Below are positions 44,266-54,766 of a stretch of 64,000 nucleotides of DNA, piece by piece. The stretch comes from Trichobilharzia regenti. Taxonomy: Eukaryota > Platyhelminthes > Trematoda > Strigeidida > Schistosomatidae. A program made the translations under genes and the position numbers. The notes under the pieces are model-generated. The model was not told where the DNA came from, ran no database searches, and worked only from the letters and a program-made list of their open reading frames with translations. How positions within the stretch are numbered: position 1 is the stretch's first letter; each line of letters begins with the position of its first letter. The DNA is taken from the NCBI GenBank assembly GCA_944472135.2, contig OX235262.1, positions 63,612,887 through 63,676,886 on the forward strand, given 5' to 3'.

Positions 44266-44900
44266 ATGGATCGTTTGGCTTCGTGAATACATTGCACACT
44301 TAATTAGTACAAGTCTGTCAGAACTAAAACTTGGAATCCTGTCTTTGCTCTTTCTTCAGCCAGTTTGTTGGTTCTCACCTGTAAGCCTTCGAGTCTCTGT
44401 GACATTAAACATAAATCATCCATGCATGAAGTCCAGATCTTCTGGAGTCCACCATATTCCTGTCTTCTTGCTACCCACAATCTGACACATGATCCAGTCC
44501 ATCACAATATGCAATATCATCGTTGATAGTAGACAGCCTTATCTTATTCCTGTCTTCATTCCAAAAGCTTCGCTGAGCTTTCCATTGTAGATCACCTGAA
44601 ATGTAGCACCATCCTATAACTGCAGAACGAAGCTGAGAAATATTTGAGGCACTCCGAAGTGTTGAAGCAGTTTCAGAATCACTTCGCAATATACGCTGTC
44701 AAAGGCTTTTTCAAAGTCGATGAAGTTGAGCCAGATATTTAACTGTCATTCAACGCTCTGTTCAGCTATGATTCATAGATTCAGAACATGATCCACACAT
44801 GATTTGTTTTCTTGAGTCCAATTGGTTCAATGTGAAGTTTTAGTCTCTTCAGGATGATGGGCAAAGCGTGGACAAAAACATGATTCCGGATTAAAGTTAT
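44266..44900 (-). pseudogene. RTE-type LINE reverse transcriptase remnant
   Basis: The minus strand encodes FIDFEKAFDS (RT motif A, near 44697-44728), then VILKLLQHFGVPQIF, VIYNGKLSEAFGMKTGIR, a stop where Q is expected, and GCLLS (motif B, about 44530-44600). A deletion removes the segment to the motif C region, which survives only as EDLDF near 44430 without the catalytic pair. The LEGLQVRTNKLAEERAKTG-like helix follows at about 44340-44400. The RTE clade is inferred from the AFGMKTGIR-GC wording of motif B. Not functional. Confidence 0.8.
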
Positions 44901-45509
44901 AGTGAATCAAATTCATCATTCGACCGTTTTGTTTATGAATTTGGCTTTCAAATATCATACATTTATCTCATACAACCGAAGGTTAAAAATACGGACAAGT
45001 TGATTACAGCATAATGCTTTATTATTTTTAAATTCCTGTAACCCGAACATTCTGTTAAATGGAACAATTTAGTTAGTTTATGTATACCATTCAATACTGT
45101 TTTTGTGATTTTAAATTATACACCGACTTCAATGTACACAGCAACATTATATGAAAGGTGTAAATATAAAAAATTCTAGTAATTTGAATACATTTAACTT
45201 CTTGAAGAGTTACAAAGCTACCATCAGAACTGTTGTATTAATCCATGTTAAAAGTATTCACTTGAAAAACAAACTATTTTTCAAAATATCGAGGCTCACA
45301 ACAGTAAAATTTAGAGCCAGACGTCGAAGCGAAGAGTTGTGTCTCATGATGCTTTACTCTAATATGCATGACTTTACAAATCACCTTATTAATTAATTAA
45401 TTAATTATATCCCCTTCATGTATTATGATCCCATTCTTACTACTGTCGTTTGTGCCTTAAAATTGTCACAACTTTACTATTATTATGACTAATTTTACAT
45501 TTTGTAGCC
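44901..45509. other. AT-rich spacer
   Basis: An (AATT)-type run lies at 45388-45405. The 81-codon frame at 45151-45396 is Lys/Asn-rich and not supported by any signal. Confidence 0.45.
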
Positions 45510-45672
45510 ATCTTACCACTCTTTGGAGTTTGGAGCATTAGGTGCCTGGTTCGAGTCTCAGAAGGGACACCACCACTCATTGTGGAAGAGGTAGATCCAG
45601 CTGGCAAGTCCTAAATAGAGCTAAATGAGCACCCTGGATTACACTGCTGTCCACAACCAGACTGGTAACTCC
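45510..45672 (+). mobile_element. SM-alpha-like unit, decayed
   Basis: B box GGTTCGAGTCTC (45549-45560), the CACCACTCATTG block, ribozyme region CCAGCTGGCAAGTCC and CTAAATGAG replacing GACGAAA, then CCCTGGATTACACTGC. The core is dead at several positions. Confidence 0.65.
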
Positions 45673-46235
45673 GATGAGATTCGCAGGCTACAAATTAGTT
45701 CGAGATTTGCAATTTACACACCTCCAGGTGAAATCTCACCATTGTCATAAATGGCAATTAAGAAAACAAGCATAAGTAGGAGACGCTATATATTACTGAC
45801 TGGCTGATATGAGTAGTTAGGTTGCCAATTTAGATCCAGTATTTTATCAGTTCACTCAAGTGACCACCTATTCAGAATTCGTTTCGTTTAAACTTTTTCG
45901 GCTCATACAAATGATTGAAAAGCGAGTAAAACGCTGATAAGGGGTGCTTCAAATGAATGAAACTACCGTCTGGCGTTTAGATCACTTGGATCTAGAGCTA
46001 GAGAGCGCTACTGGTTGGTATAAGTTGTATCCAACTGTTTATATCAGTTAGTCGGTCGTATGTAACATCATGCAAGTAACTTTGGTTTCGTAATAAGGGT
46101 AATATAAAGGAGACTGTATACCAAAATTTGGCCAATCACTTCAGTCTGAATACATTAACAGGAAATCACAAATATTTGTGAATAATATTATCCCACCGCC
46201 GACATATCACCGTGACTCCCTATTCTTTAATATTT
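45673..46235. repeat. Dispersed repeat E
   Basis: 45750-45850 (AATGGCAATTAAGAAAACAAGC, CTGATATGAGTAGTTAGG) matches 56245-56340, and 45690-45730 resembles 55790-55830. A weak partly inverted repeat of the same motif lies at 46010-46060. No coding content or family name. Confidence 0.5.
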
Positions 46236-46411
46236 TTTATAGTTTTTTTTATTACAGCTTGATTCCATACTGTATTTTTGGTACAAGTATGAAATTTTCA
46301 GCATGGATATTGGTTGCCCAATTAGATATCAGGTGTGCGTCTGCAGGAGATCGAACCTCGGATCATGTGCATGGTCGGCGAGAGTCCTAACCCCTGTGCC
46401 ACCGACGCACA
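46236..46411 (-). mobile_element. SINE C copy with short internal deletion
   Basis: Minus-strand copy, head at the right end with TGGCACAGGGGTTAGG and the GGTTCGATC box, tail in reverse at left after poly(T). About 15-20 bp of the middle (the GACCATAGATATCGG region) are lost relative to the copy at 40.9 kb. Confidence 0.8.
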
Positions 46412-46977
46412 GAGTTGTGCAGATTACTTTAAAGCCAGAAGAAATTCTCCTGAAAAACTGTACGCTCACATATTTTGTTTGAATTACGTATGATTTCAAA
46501 TCTAAGCATGTAGGTGTACACACTTGAATATGATATGTCTGAACATATCACACTGGACCCTTTCTATTAGTTTCATATTGATGCAAAGACAATCAGAAGT
46601 AAGTCCCTTAATGGTTTGACATTAATGAATCTATGGAAAGATGGGGGGGGGGGTTAATGAAGTAGTAGACTGTGGCAAACAATATTCCGCATGTTGTTCT
46701 ACTATTCAGATACATATGATACTAAGTGAACTAGAATTTAGATACAAATATTTCATTGTACTCAAATGTAGTTTAACAATAAGGTGTACAGTTTTTGGTG
46801 TAAACTGTAGACCTGGCTTTTCATGAATTATATGCAGGCTGAAGAGTTAGCTATGCATAAATTAATTAGAAAGAATTTCTTATACAAAAATGACATTTTT
46901 TCCCATTATTATATGTTGTTTACTATTTAAATTACATTTTTAGGGATCCTTTTTTGTTACTTATTCGTTATTGTTGT
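46412..46977. other. Spacer with G11 run
   Basis: A run of eleven G lies at 46643-46653. Nothing else is recognised. Confidence 0.5.
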
Positions 46978-47300
46978 TATGAGAATTCGTGACCAGTGAA
47001 GTGGATCCAGTCGGGAATGAGGATGGATTTCGCGCTGATGATACTGGTTGGTTTTCGCGCTAAAAATCACCAATTGGTAGAAGTTAGAATTCATGGGCTG
47101 TCCATTGAATCATGTGTCAGTGGCTTAATGGTAAACGAGCTCGCCTTGTAACCGGAAGGTCCTGGGTTCGAGGCTCGGTGATGGATGTGTACTGTCGATA
47201 ATTCAAAAACTAGGACGGAGGAAACAGTTGTCAAGTACTCCCTGGTTTTCAGTAATTCTCTAACTGATATCAATCAGTCGTCAAACTCGAAAAACATTAA
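46978..47300 (+). mobile_element. Family A full-length copy, inactive ribozyme
   Basis: Leader, A box (TGGCTTAATGG, about 47111-47121), B box GGTTCGAGGCTC (about 47165-47176), a ribozyme region with TCGATAATTCAAAAACTAGG and GGAGGAAACAG, then a tail (TCAAACTCGAAAAACA). It belongs to the CCGATGATT subtype shared with 15-452. Confidence 0.75.
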
Positions 47301-48250
47301 TGTTTCTTTTAGATAACTTTGGGTCGCTAAAATTAAAATTCCAAGAAGTATATACGAATAGATTGTTAATAGATTATAGTTCAAAACACGTGTATGTGAT
47401 AATATGTAGAAATATGACATTAAATTGAACACCACCTTTCAGAAGTAAATGTTAATGAATAACAATGAATATATAGTCGTCAGTGCCCACGATTAATGTT
47501 CCCGTTGAGTTTTATTCTCATTAATTCTAAACATCATACGGATGAATAAAAATGCCAAAAATAGAGGGAGAAACTAGGGTAAAAGGCTGTGTGTGTGTGC
47601 GTCAGTGTTTCAGCACATTATAAACAGTAAATTAAGAAGACAGAATGTTAGTTAATACAAATGCAGTATTAAGGGGTGAAGGAATTTATGCATACAGGAT
47701 GGAAGATCATACCTTAAAGGTGAAAGTGATGCAGTCCACAACAGGTCGAGGTAACAGTATTTGTTGAACCTGTTTCCTTTGCATCCAGTTCCAGTGACTT
47801 TTTCTGTTCGGAGTGTTAAGTATTTAGAGGCCTTTGACGGTTTATTGGTTATTCGAGAGATGATAGAAAAAGATTCTTCAATGTTTTTTTCATGGATATT
47901 TTGGATCAGGTGATCAAATGTCGAATTGTCGATGGTTTTTACTCTACCTTTATTTAACTACAATAGTAGTTGCTCTTGAGGACAGAACACTAAGTTCGTA
48001 GATCAATGGACAACATGACTGGTTCTGGAAGAGCAGTTAAAATGAAAGATATAATACGAGGATGTTAGTGTAGGTACTTTGTCTTTCAGATGAATAATCA
48101 CAACCATTCGTGTAGAGAATGTTAATTTCAGCTTACCGAGATCTATTTGAAAATACCTCTGGGAGTTTTGGTGTCAATAAGTCGATGTTATTTAGAAAAA
48201 CATCAATGTTGTCAATAAGAATAATTCTATATTATGAATATATGTAACCC
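47301..48250. other. Spacer with short TG tract
   Basis: (TG)n at 47588-47600. No gene or element is supported. Confidence 0.5.
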
Positions 48251-48490
48251 TAGTGCGTCGGTAGCACATTGACAGAATGCTCGCTGACCACGAATGTGGT
48301 CGGGGTTCGATTCCCAGCAGACACACTCCCTTACCTCGTTAACCCAGTAATAAGACTGGTAAAGAGGGAAGTCTGGGCATGAGGCTAGCAACCCCATCCC
48401 GTAAAAATAATCACCACTGCTATCGAAACTTCAAGCCTCTAGCATGAAGCCCTATGTCCCACTGGGAACGTGGAGGAATAAAATATAAAA
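48251..48490 (+). mobile_element. SINE B copy
   Basis: Head GTGCGTCGGTAGCACATTG, B box GGTTCGATTCCC (48303-48314), body and the CCTCTAGCATGAAGCCCTATG tail. Flanking AACCCTAG and AACCTAAT may be a worn target duplication. Confidence 0.8.
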
Positions 48491-48754
48491 AAAACCTAAT
48501 GCCTGATGAAGAAGAATTTATCGAAAAGAATATTCCTTGTTCACTAATTAGTCTTTTGAAATTTCTAATGGGCATCTTTAATCAATTAATTAATTATTAA
48601 CTTTTAATAATTCATTTGTCAAATGTTCAACTTTTTGATTTAATTGTACAACACTGAAAGCAATAGAGTAATAGGGACCGACATCATTTTATCGGTGAAT
48701 AAAGTACATAGGTGTTTTATTAAGCAATTTGCAAATTTAATTTTAATTAAAATT

Positions 48755-50000
48755 TGTAATTAAATTTGTCATTTGTCATTTGTGATCAACCGACGGACGC
48801 CATAGAAATCCTGAACCAGATCAACAAAGCACAAAACAGTATATCGCCAACTTATGTTAAAGAGAATAATGGATGCCTGCCATTTTTAGATGTACTCATA
48901 ACCCACCGAGAAGATGGGTCAGTAAAACGATCTGTCTACAGAAAGTCCAAATGGACTGGACAGTATTTAAATTATCATAGTTTCTGTCCACTACAGTTGT
49001 TTGTTCAGGTGCATTCACCGTATATGTACCGCCGATACAACTGAAGAAGAAAGACAACACCTCACTGAAATATTGTTAGAGAACAATTACCCACTGAGAT
49101 TTATTAGACGTTACGGAAGTGTCAACCATATAGCTTTACCAATCCAATCAGTTCCCAAAAAGGATGTTCACATATCCTTGACGTTCAGAGGTGATCAACA
49201 AAGTCTAGTCACTAGACAAAGACTTAAGGCCGCAATTAATAGAACCTATTGTGCAGCTAAACTTATCTTCACAGAGAAAGCGAGAACTATGTTGTCCTGT
49301 AATCCCTCACATTATCCGAACGATAGTGTCACATCCCGCTGTGTTTATCAATTTACATGTATGTGTGGAGACACGTACATAGGGAGGACCCACCGGTCTC
49401 TGCATGTTAAGGCTACAGAACACATCCCAAAGTGGCTGCAACAACAAGTGAAATCGCCAGATACAATGACCCCGGAAATAGATGTACAACATCATCTATA
49501 GCGAAGCATATTATAGGTTGATTTTAACAATGCCTTTAAGCCAATATATAAAACAAGGTTGGGTCACATACTTAAATTCATTGAAGCCTTAGCTATAAAA
49601 AGACTTAAACCTGTATTATGCGTCCAAAAGTTATTTGTTATCACCTTAAACCTGACTTGGTAATCCAATTTAGAACCAAGGACCAATTTACTTCATAATA
49701 TTTTCAAACCCCTTCTTTGCCTTGGTTTTTCTCTTTTTATCTTTCTTACCCACACCTTTTGCGTCTCCTCACCCATTATTTGTGACCTTGACCTGTACAC
49801 AATCTGACCTGTATTGTAATTATTCATACCTTCTTGCCTTCAATAAAAACTGTGTATGACAAGTACGTGTGTGATCAGAATGTCCGAAATGTGTTGCGTA
49901 AATACATCACACGTTTCAGATAAACTAATCTTCTTATTGTGTTGTCGAAGTTCATAAAGGGAACTAATTGCTTTAAATTTTATTAAGTAAAACTTATCAA
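48755..50000 (+). pseudogene. Penelope-like element, RT end plus GIY-YIG endonuclease
   Basis: Best preserved Penelope-like piece. 48766-48990 encodes GCLPFLDVLITHREDGSV, YRKSKWTGQYLNYHS (the F-L-D and YRK segments after the RT core). A frame change near 49000 leads to ILLENNYPLRFIRRYG, VPKKDVHISLTFRGDQ and LIFTEKARTMLSCNPS. Then comes CVYQFTCMCGDTYIGRTHRS, the C-x-C plus Y-IGRT start of the GIY-YIG domain, and LHVKATEHIPKWLQQQ (49300-49460). A stop at 49499 interrupts, and the C-terminal block AFKPIYKTRLGHILKF to LCVQKLFVITLNL continues in another frame to about 49660. An AATAAA signal is at 49841. The block 49863-49967 is conserved with the element at 10.45 kb. Two breaks make it a pseudogene. 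Confidence 0.85.
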
Positions 50001-51339
50001 TAGAAAATGGTTGATAGAACACCTGTGGTAAATAGTATTTTAATTGTTACATTGTTTATTTGGATATATATGTAATGAAATATTTAACTTGGCAAGAACA
50101 TCTACCGCATATCTACCACTGGACGTCCCGCCCGCCCCCCGTCGCCTCATATTCAAAGTAAACAACAGTGACAGACAGACATTGAAAAATCACTCATCAG
50201 CGTATACATATTGCACTTGGACGATATATTAGAAACTAGCTACTTACCTACCTACCTATCTATCTATCTACCTACTCAGGTAGGTAGCTAGGAGAAAGGC
50301 ATTTACACACTACTATAGAGTAGTAGTAGTAATAATAGTGGTGATAAATATTTACCTTTCACAATGATCAATCCTTCACCAACTTTTGATTTGTTTGTTT
50401 CTTAGGCTAGAAAAATTTCACCAGAATCATGGGAACTGTCAAATGTAACAAACAAGTGATGATATATTCATCATATATATATCAACAGAATTTTGCGTAT
50501 TTTTTTGTTTTACAAAGTTACAACAAGTACACATGCTGATAATCTGAAAAGTAAACTCACTTTTTTCAATTTTTGTGCTAACAATTAGTGTGTGTGTGGC
50601 GCGTCTGTATGTGATTGGCATAGTAACTCGCAAAAGTGATTTATACATAGTATTCTGCTCTAAATGTATATAGTTGGCGGTGTATTTGCTTAAACAACTT
50701 ATCATTATTCACACATACAGATTCATGTGTAAAATGTTCAATGTGTAAACGTATTCTGTTACATTATTTATTTATATTGAAATCGTTTTAATTAATCTCA
50801 ATTTTAGTCCAAGGTGTTAGTTATTACTCTAAAACTCAATGTAGGAAACAAGTTGCGACACGTTCACTTTTTGTTATTGACGTATGACAAAGAAGCATTG
50901 TCTTGTTTAAATGACTGCAGAATAGAAAAGCTCCTCCTCTCTCTTTCTCTCTCCCTGTGTGTGTTTATTCGAATAAATTAGCACTTTAAGATTGTGTGTA
51001 GAGAGAAAAGTTTTTAAACTACGTGACTTTTATTTGTTGTTGACAGGAGATTTCGTCCAGTTCGATATTATTCGTCGAGCTTCTTATCCAACCAGTTGTT
51101 ATGGCAATAATAATTACTGTGTTTAACAACTTAACCATCCATTCAACCTAGATTTTTAACCAGCTACCAGGATGAAGAGATTCATTTTGGACTAATTTTT
51201 GTTTGTTTCTAAAACGTTTAGTGTATCACATGCATTCAACAGACAGCGCTGACAAGAGATGAATAGTGTATCAATTCTCCTATGTGGATAAATTCATCTT
51301 CGATTACTAAATTATTTCAAATCATTTACATATATAATC
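50001..51339. other. Spacer with ACCT/ATCT and CT-TG tracts
   Basis: A CCTA/TCTA tetranucleotide tract lies at about 50244-50275, a CT/TG tract at 50933-50965, and a short GC-rich patch at about 50125-50147. No gene. Confidence 0.5.
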
Positions 51340-51652
51340 GAATTTTAGATTTTCCCATCGGTTGATTGGACTGAAGTGCTCGGTCTCAGGTTGACATGTC
51401 GGCTTCTTGTGCAGATGCTTCGACGATGTCTGGGCATTTAAATAGAATTTAATTTGTGGATGGTGACTAGCAGTGGAATCCAGGAGTCGCATTTCGTCCT
51501 ATTTGAGACTGGATTCCACTGCTAGTCACCATCCACAAATTAAATTCTATTTAAATGCCCAAACATAGTCGAAGCATCTGCACAAGAAGCCGACATGTCA
51601 ACCTGAGACCGAGCACTTCAGTCCAATCAACCGATGGGAAAATCTAAAATTC
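51340..51652. repeat. 144-bp-arm palindrome of SM-alpha tail with ribozyme spacer
   Basis: Left arm 51340-51483 and right arm 51509-51652 are reverse complements at 142 of 144 positions with no gaps. The 25-bp spacer (51484-51508) is, on the minus strand, the second half of a hammerhead: AAATAGGACGAAATG. Both arms start at CTGGATTCC, the first bases after the ribozyme cleavage point. A single strand would fold into a very stable hairpin. Confidence 0.95.
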
Positions 51653-51880
51653 AATTAAGTAGTTAATATGACCCGTTGCACAAGAGGTGGCTCTCGTGGC
51701 TAAGTGGCCTATTGGATAACGCTTTGGCGTTTGAAACTATGCGCACTGGGTTCGAGCCTCGGTGGGAACATCATCACTCACTCGGAAATGCAGGTACATC
51801 CAGATGATGAGTCCCAAATAGGGCGAAATGCACATCCTGGATTCCACTGCTGGTCACCATCCACAAATTTAATACATTTA
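51653..51880 (+). mobile_element. SM-alpha-like (family D) head and hammerhead
   Basis: Continues from the palindrome right arm. Head GCACAAGAGGTGGCTCTCGTGG, A box TGGCTAAGTGG (51698-51708), B box GGTTCGAGCCTC (about 51749-51760), ATCATCACTCACT, ribozyme (51795-51855), then the start of another tail. Together with the right arm it gives one unit of 328 bp (51509-51836) from cleavage point to cleavage point. Confidence 0.85.
51795..51855 (+). ncRNA. Hammerhead ribozyme, SM-alpha type, C3 mutated
   Basis: Core AUGAUGA (51804-51810) carries A in place of C3; the GAAA (51825-51828) and ATC triplet ending at 51836 are intact. Helix I CCAG/CTGG is perfect; helix II GTCC/GGGC contains a wobble. Loss of the C3-G8 pair should abolish or strongly reduce cleavage. 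Confidence 0.7.
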
Positions 51881-51954
51881 CATATAACCGATTAACATCA
51901 GATAATTTACTGTCAAGAAGTATTTTGATAATCTCCTTACTCTTCTTCTGCTTC

Positions 51955-52135
51955 TTCTTCATTCCTTTGTATTCTGGATGGAACATAAGAGTCTAGGGTT
52001 TCAGTGGTAGTGGTGGTGTTGTTTCATTTTACGGGATGGGGTTACTACTCTCCAACCCAACCTTCCCTCTTTGTCAGGCTTAACTACCAACCATGTACGT
52101 TGATGGCAAGTATTCTACCGCTGAATCTAACTTTG
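51955..52135 (-). mobile_element. SINE B copy, decayed
   Basis: GGATGGAACATAAGAGTCTAG (tail/hairpin in reverse), TTTACGGGATGGGGTTACTA, CCAACCCAACCTTCCCTCTTTG and a damaged head follow minus-strand SINE B order. Confidence 0.6.
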
Positions 52136-52490
52136 TGAAACTATTCCCCTATGGATGATAAAACCTTAAGCTATAGAATTCAATAAAAGTAATAACAGTA
52201 GTAATAATAATAATCTTTTCTACTTCAAGAAACTGGTATTGTGGTGACTGCTACTAGTAAGATTTGTCAGTAGTATATAAAGAGACGCTCATCAGCACAA
52301 AAAACATCAAATAGTAGGGAACATAGATTTGATTTCAGAGAAAGCAAATGATATAGCGTTGCGGAGATACACGGGAGATGACGTGAAAGGAACACAAAGA
52401 AATACAATATGAAGGACAGAAGTAGCACAACACGGAAGATCTGTGCAGCTGGTGCGTTGAAGATGAGGCGTAAGTAATTTGGCTAAATAG
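52136..52490. other. Spacer before Gag-like fragment
   Basis: (TAA)n lies at about 52203-52213. 52260-52490 may be 5' sequence of the LTR element that follows, but no LTR or primer-binding site was identified. Confidence 0.35.
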
Positions 52491-52500
52491 CGATACCAAA

Positions 52501-53200
52501 TTGCAAACATACATTCTTGTATCAAGTCTCTCTCTTCTACCGTTACAATCGGTATCACTGCATCCAGACATCAGGAGCTTCTTGCGGGACTTTGAGACCG
52601 TCACTGAGTTGGTGGACGTGAATGGTCCGACGTCGAAGGCGGTCGTACTGGGTACGGTGTTGAGATGTCGAGCAAAGGTGGCATACAACAGTGTGGAGCA
52701 GTCAGGTGGACGGGGACATGTTAGGTGCTGGTTATACGGTTGGTGACAGAGTTCGACAACCCGATGGACAGGCAGCTGGCGATGCAGCGGCTCCGTGCCA
52801 CGAAGCTGGGATCAAATGAGACTTTCTAGTATTAGCGGTGAAGCTGACGAATCTGCTAAGTCATGCACTCCCCACATTGGATGAAGAGTCGGAGTCGCAG
52901 CTATTGGAGTTACAGCTCATCGAAAGTGTCCCAGGCCACATTTCTCAGCAACTAAAACTGGTGAACGCTGCACAACCCATGGACATCGGTGGGCTGGCGA
53001 AGGTGACCAGGTGGCTGTTGAGTACAACGGTAGTCGCAACAGAGCCACCGAAATTGAATGAATGGAAACAGAAAGTTGAAGATTTGCAGTATGAAGTAGT
53101 GGCACTACGAATGAGTGCCAGGAATGCCCGATGGACGTTACTTTATATACTAACGATAAATCTTATCAGAAGCGTACGCCACAGTAGGGAGTGACGGAAG
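52501..53200 (+). pseudogene. LTR-retrotransposon Gag-like fragment
   Basis: Two plus-strand frames match Gag architecture of Ty3/Gypsy-type elements. 52555-52746 encodes DIRSFLRDFETVTELVDVN and AVVLGTVLRCRAKVAYNSV, the helical capsid-like core with the L-LRGRA-style segment. 52838-53194 encodes LTNLLSHALPTLDEESESQL, LIESVPGHISQQLKLVNAAQ, then a helical KLNEWKQKVEDLQYEVVAL coiled-coil candidate. A frameshift lies between them near 52745-52835. No zinc knuckle, protease or polymerase follows. Assignment is by pattern only; a host gene derived from Gag is less likely given the frame break. Confidence 0.55.
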
Positions 53201-53215
53201 TAAGGCTGAAAATAG

Positions 53216-53692
53216 AAAACCTCAAATATTTTGTAAGACGAAATAACTGACTAGATCTGACTTATGGAGCTAGTTACACTGATGTGGATTTACGTCTGCT
53301 ATTTATGAAAATAACTGTCATGTCGTCAGTGTTGATCCTTCTAATTTTGTTCACTGAGTATGTCACACAGACAACAGCTTTACTCAAGAGAACTGACTAG
53401 GCCCTACTCTTATTAAAAGTCAGTTTTTATTATGGTCTGACGGTGAACAGTTGAAGCTCGGATTGTGGTAGATCAACCAGCTTTCCTGCTTGATAAATCT
53501 TAGGTCTCCTGAATACATCTGTCAACACTAAAGCCTAGTTTGGGAACGCAAAGAAGTTGGTGAACCGAATTAATACAACATTTTCTGCCAAGGAAATCTC
53601 AAACTCGCAGGCAAAAGAAATTCCCACAATATCCGTTCTTTTTTAAGACATGTTATGCTACAGTAATTAGATGTATAAGGTATTATTATTAT
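53216..53692. other. Spacer, possibly more LTR-element debris
   Basis: The short frame near 53265-53345 is not recognised. An (ATT)n run at 53682-53693 is the 3' tail of the RTE fragment that follows on the minus strand. Confidence 0.35.
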
Positions 53693-53945
53693 TTATTGTT
53701 CCATTGGGTTCCTAGTGGAACATAGGGCTTCAACTGCACGTCTCCACTTGCTTATGTCTCTTGCTGTACTTTTCACCTGCATCCATGTTAGTCCATACTG
53801 TTTCAACTCCTCTTCATACGATCTCCTCCATGTGACCCTTGCACTGACGTCCCACTCGCCACTTCCCTTTCGGCCTGGTTCCACTCTAGGGCCTGACGCA
53901 CGATGTATAAGGCAGGCGAGGATCAACTTTGTAATATCTTTACGT
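53693..53945 (-). pseudogene. RTE-type LINE ORF2 C-terminus and 3' tail
   Basis: The minus strand encodes RVTWRRSYEEELKQYGLTWM, then DISKWRRAVEALCSTRNPMEQ-type residues ending in a stop at the (AAT)n tail. The WRR-EEE-K-GLTW and W-R-VEALCSTRN wording is typical of the end of RTE-clade ORF2. The upstream catalytic region is cut off at about 53945. Its 3' end (TTGAAGCCCTATGTTCCACT and on) is the same sequence as the SINE B tail, which makes it the best candidate partner LINE for SINE B. Confidence 0.85.
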
Positions 53946-53967
53946 AACTTCAGCTGAATGATACGTA

Positions 53968-54115
53968 AATTTGGATTAACTGATTTTCCGAAACTTCCTC
54001 CTCAGATTGATATAAGCTGGAGAACCAGGGAGATCTGAGCCACTGTTTCGTTATGATTCGAGACTTTATAGTAGTTTGAGCTCTCACACTCACTGATGAA
54101 ATAGTTAGACATTTT
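53968..54115 (-). mobile_element. Family A tail-ribozyme fragment, decayed
   Basis: GGATTAACTGATTTTCCGAA, GATATAAGCTGGAGAACCAG and CACTGTTTCGTTATGATTCG (ribozyme region in reverse) are in minus-strand family A order. The core is lost. Confidence 0.5.
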
Positions 54116-54143
54116 CAGGCCTAATACTGAGCATGGCATAAAT

Positions 54144-54766
54144 TAAACATTCACAACTCTCCCCTTGTATCTCTTCAGGGAAAACCAGAAGCCTATATAG
54201 GAAACTATATGCCCGCACTAGTAAGTACAAAAACTCATCCATACCCTACTTAGCTCGTGTTCTGTGTGATAAAGAAAGCATTAGGCGTGAAACCTTTAAC
54301 TTAATAAATAGTCAGTAGAACAATTGGATCTCTTCTTTCCAACTCACATCATTTATAGGTACAACGTTTTCTCTCTTTACCTTTCTCTCTACCTTTTTTG
54401 TCTTTATTTTTGTTATGTGCTGTTTTGTTTCTCTCTTCCTTACAAACTCTACCTAAAACAATCTTCTTCGTTCTTTCACACTATGTATATCTCGACCATT
54501 TTGTTACCGCTTACGCCAGTAAATATGCTAGTAGCATCTACTTTTCTAACACCTTCAAACACTCTGTTTAATTTTGGCTTTGCTACCGACATGCCAATAT
54601 GTTGTTTGTCAAAACGAACTGAGATTACCTTTAATCTATGTAGAATTTTATTTATTGTTAATGTACTAACTGGATGCAATATTGTAGTAAAATGCTGAGA
54701 ATTCCATTGTGTATCACAAGTACTGTTTTGGAATAAAGCTATTATCTTATCTTATCTAAACATTCA
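54144..54766 (+). mobile_element. CR1/Jockey-like LINE, 5'-truncated, with target duplication
   Basis: Only about 600 bp: the end of the RT ORF (KTRSLYRKLYARTSKYKN, IPYLARVLCDKESI, stop near 54311) and the 3' UTR with AATAAAGC and a (TTATC)n tail at 54733-54756. TAAACATTCA at 54144-54153 and 54757-54766 flanks it; CATTCA also occurs in the element itself, so the 5' join used microhomology. Nearly identical to 27956-28545 and without the 1-bp deletion that breaks that copy. Confidence 0.9.
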
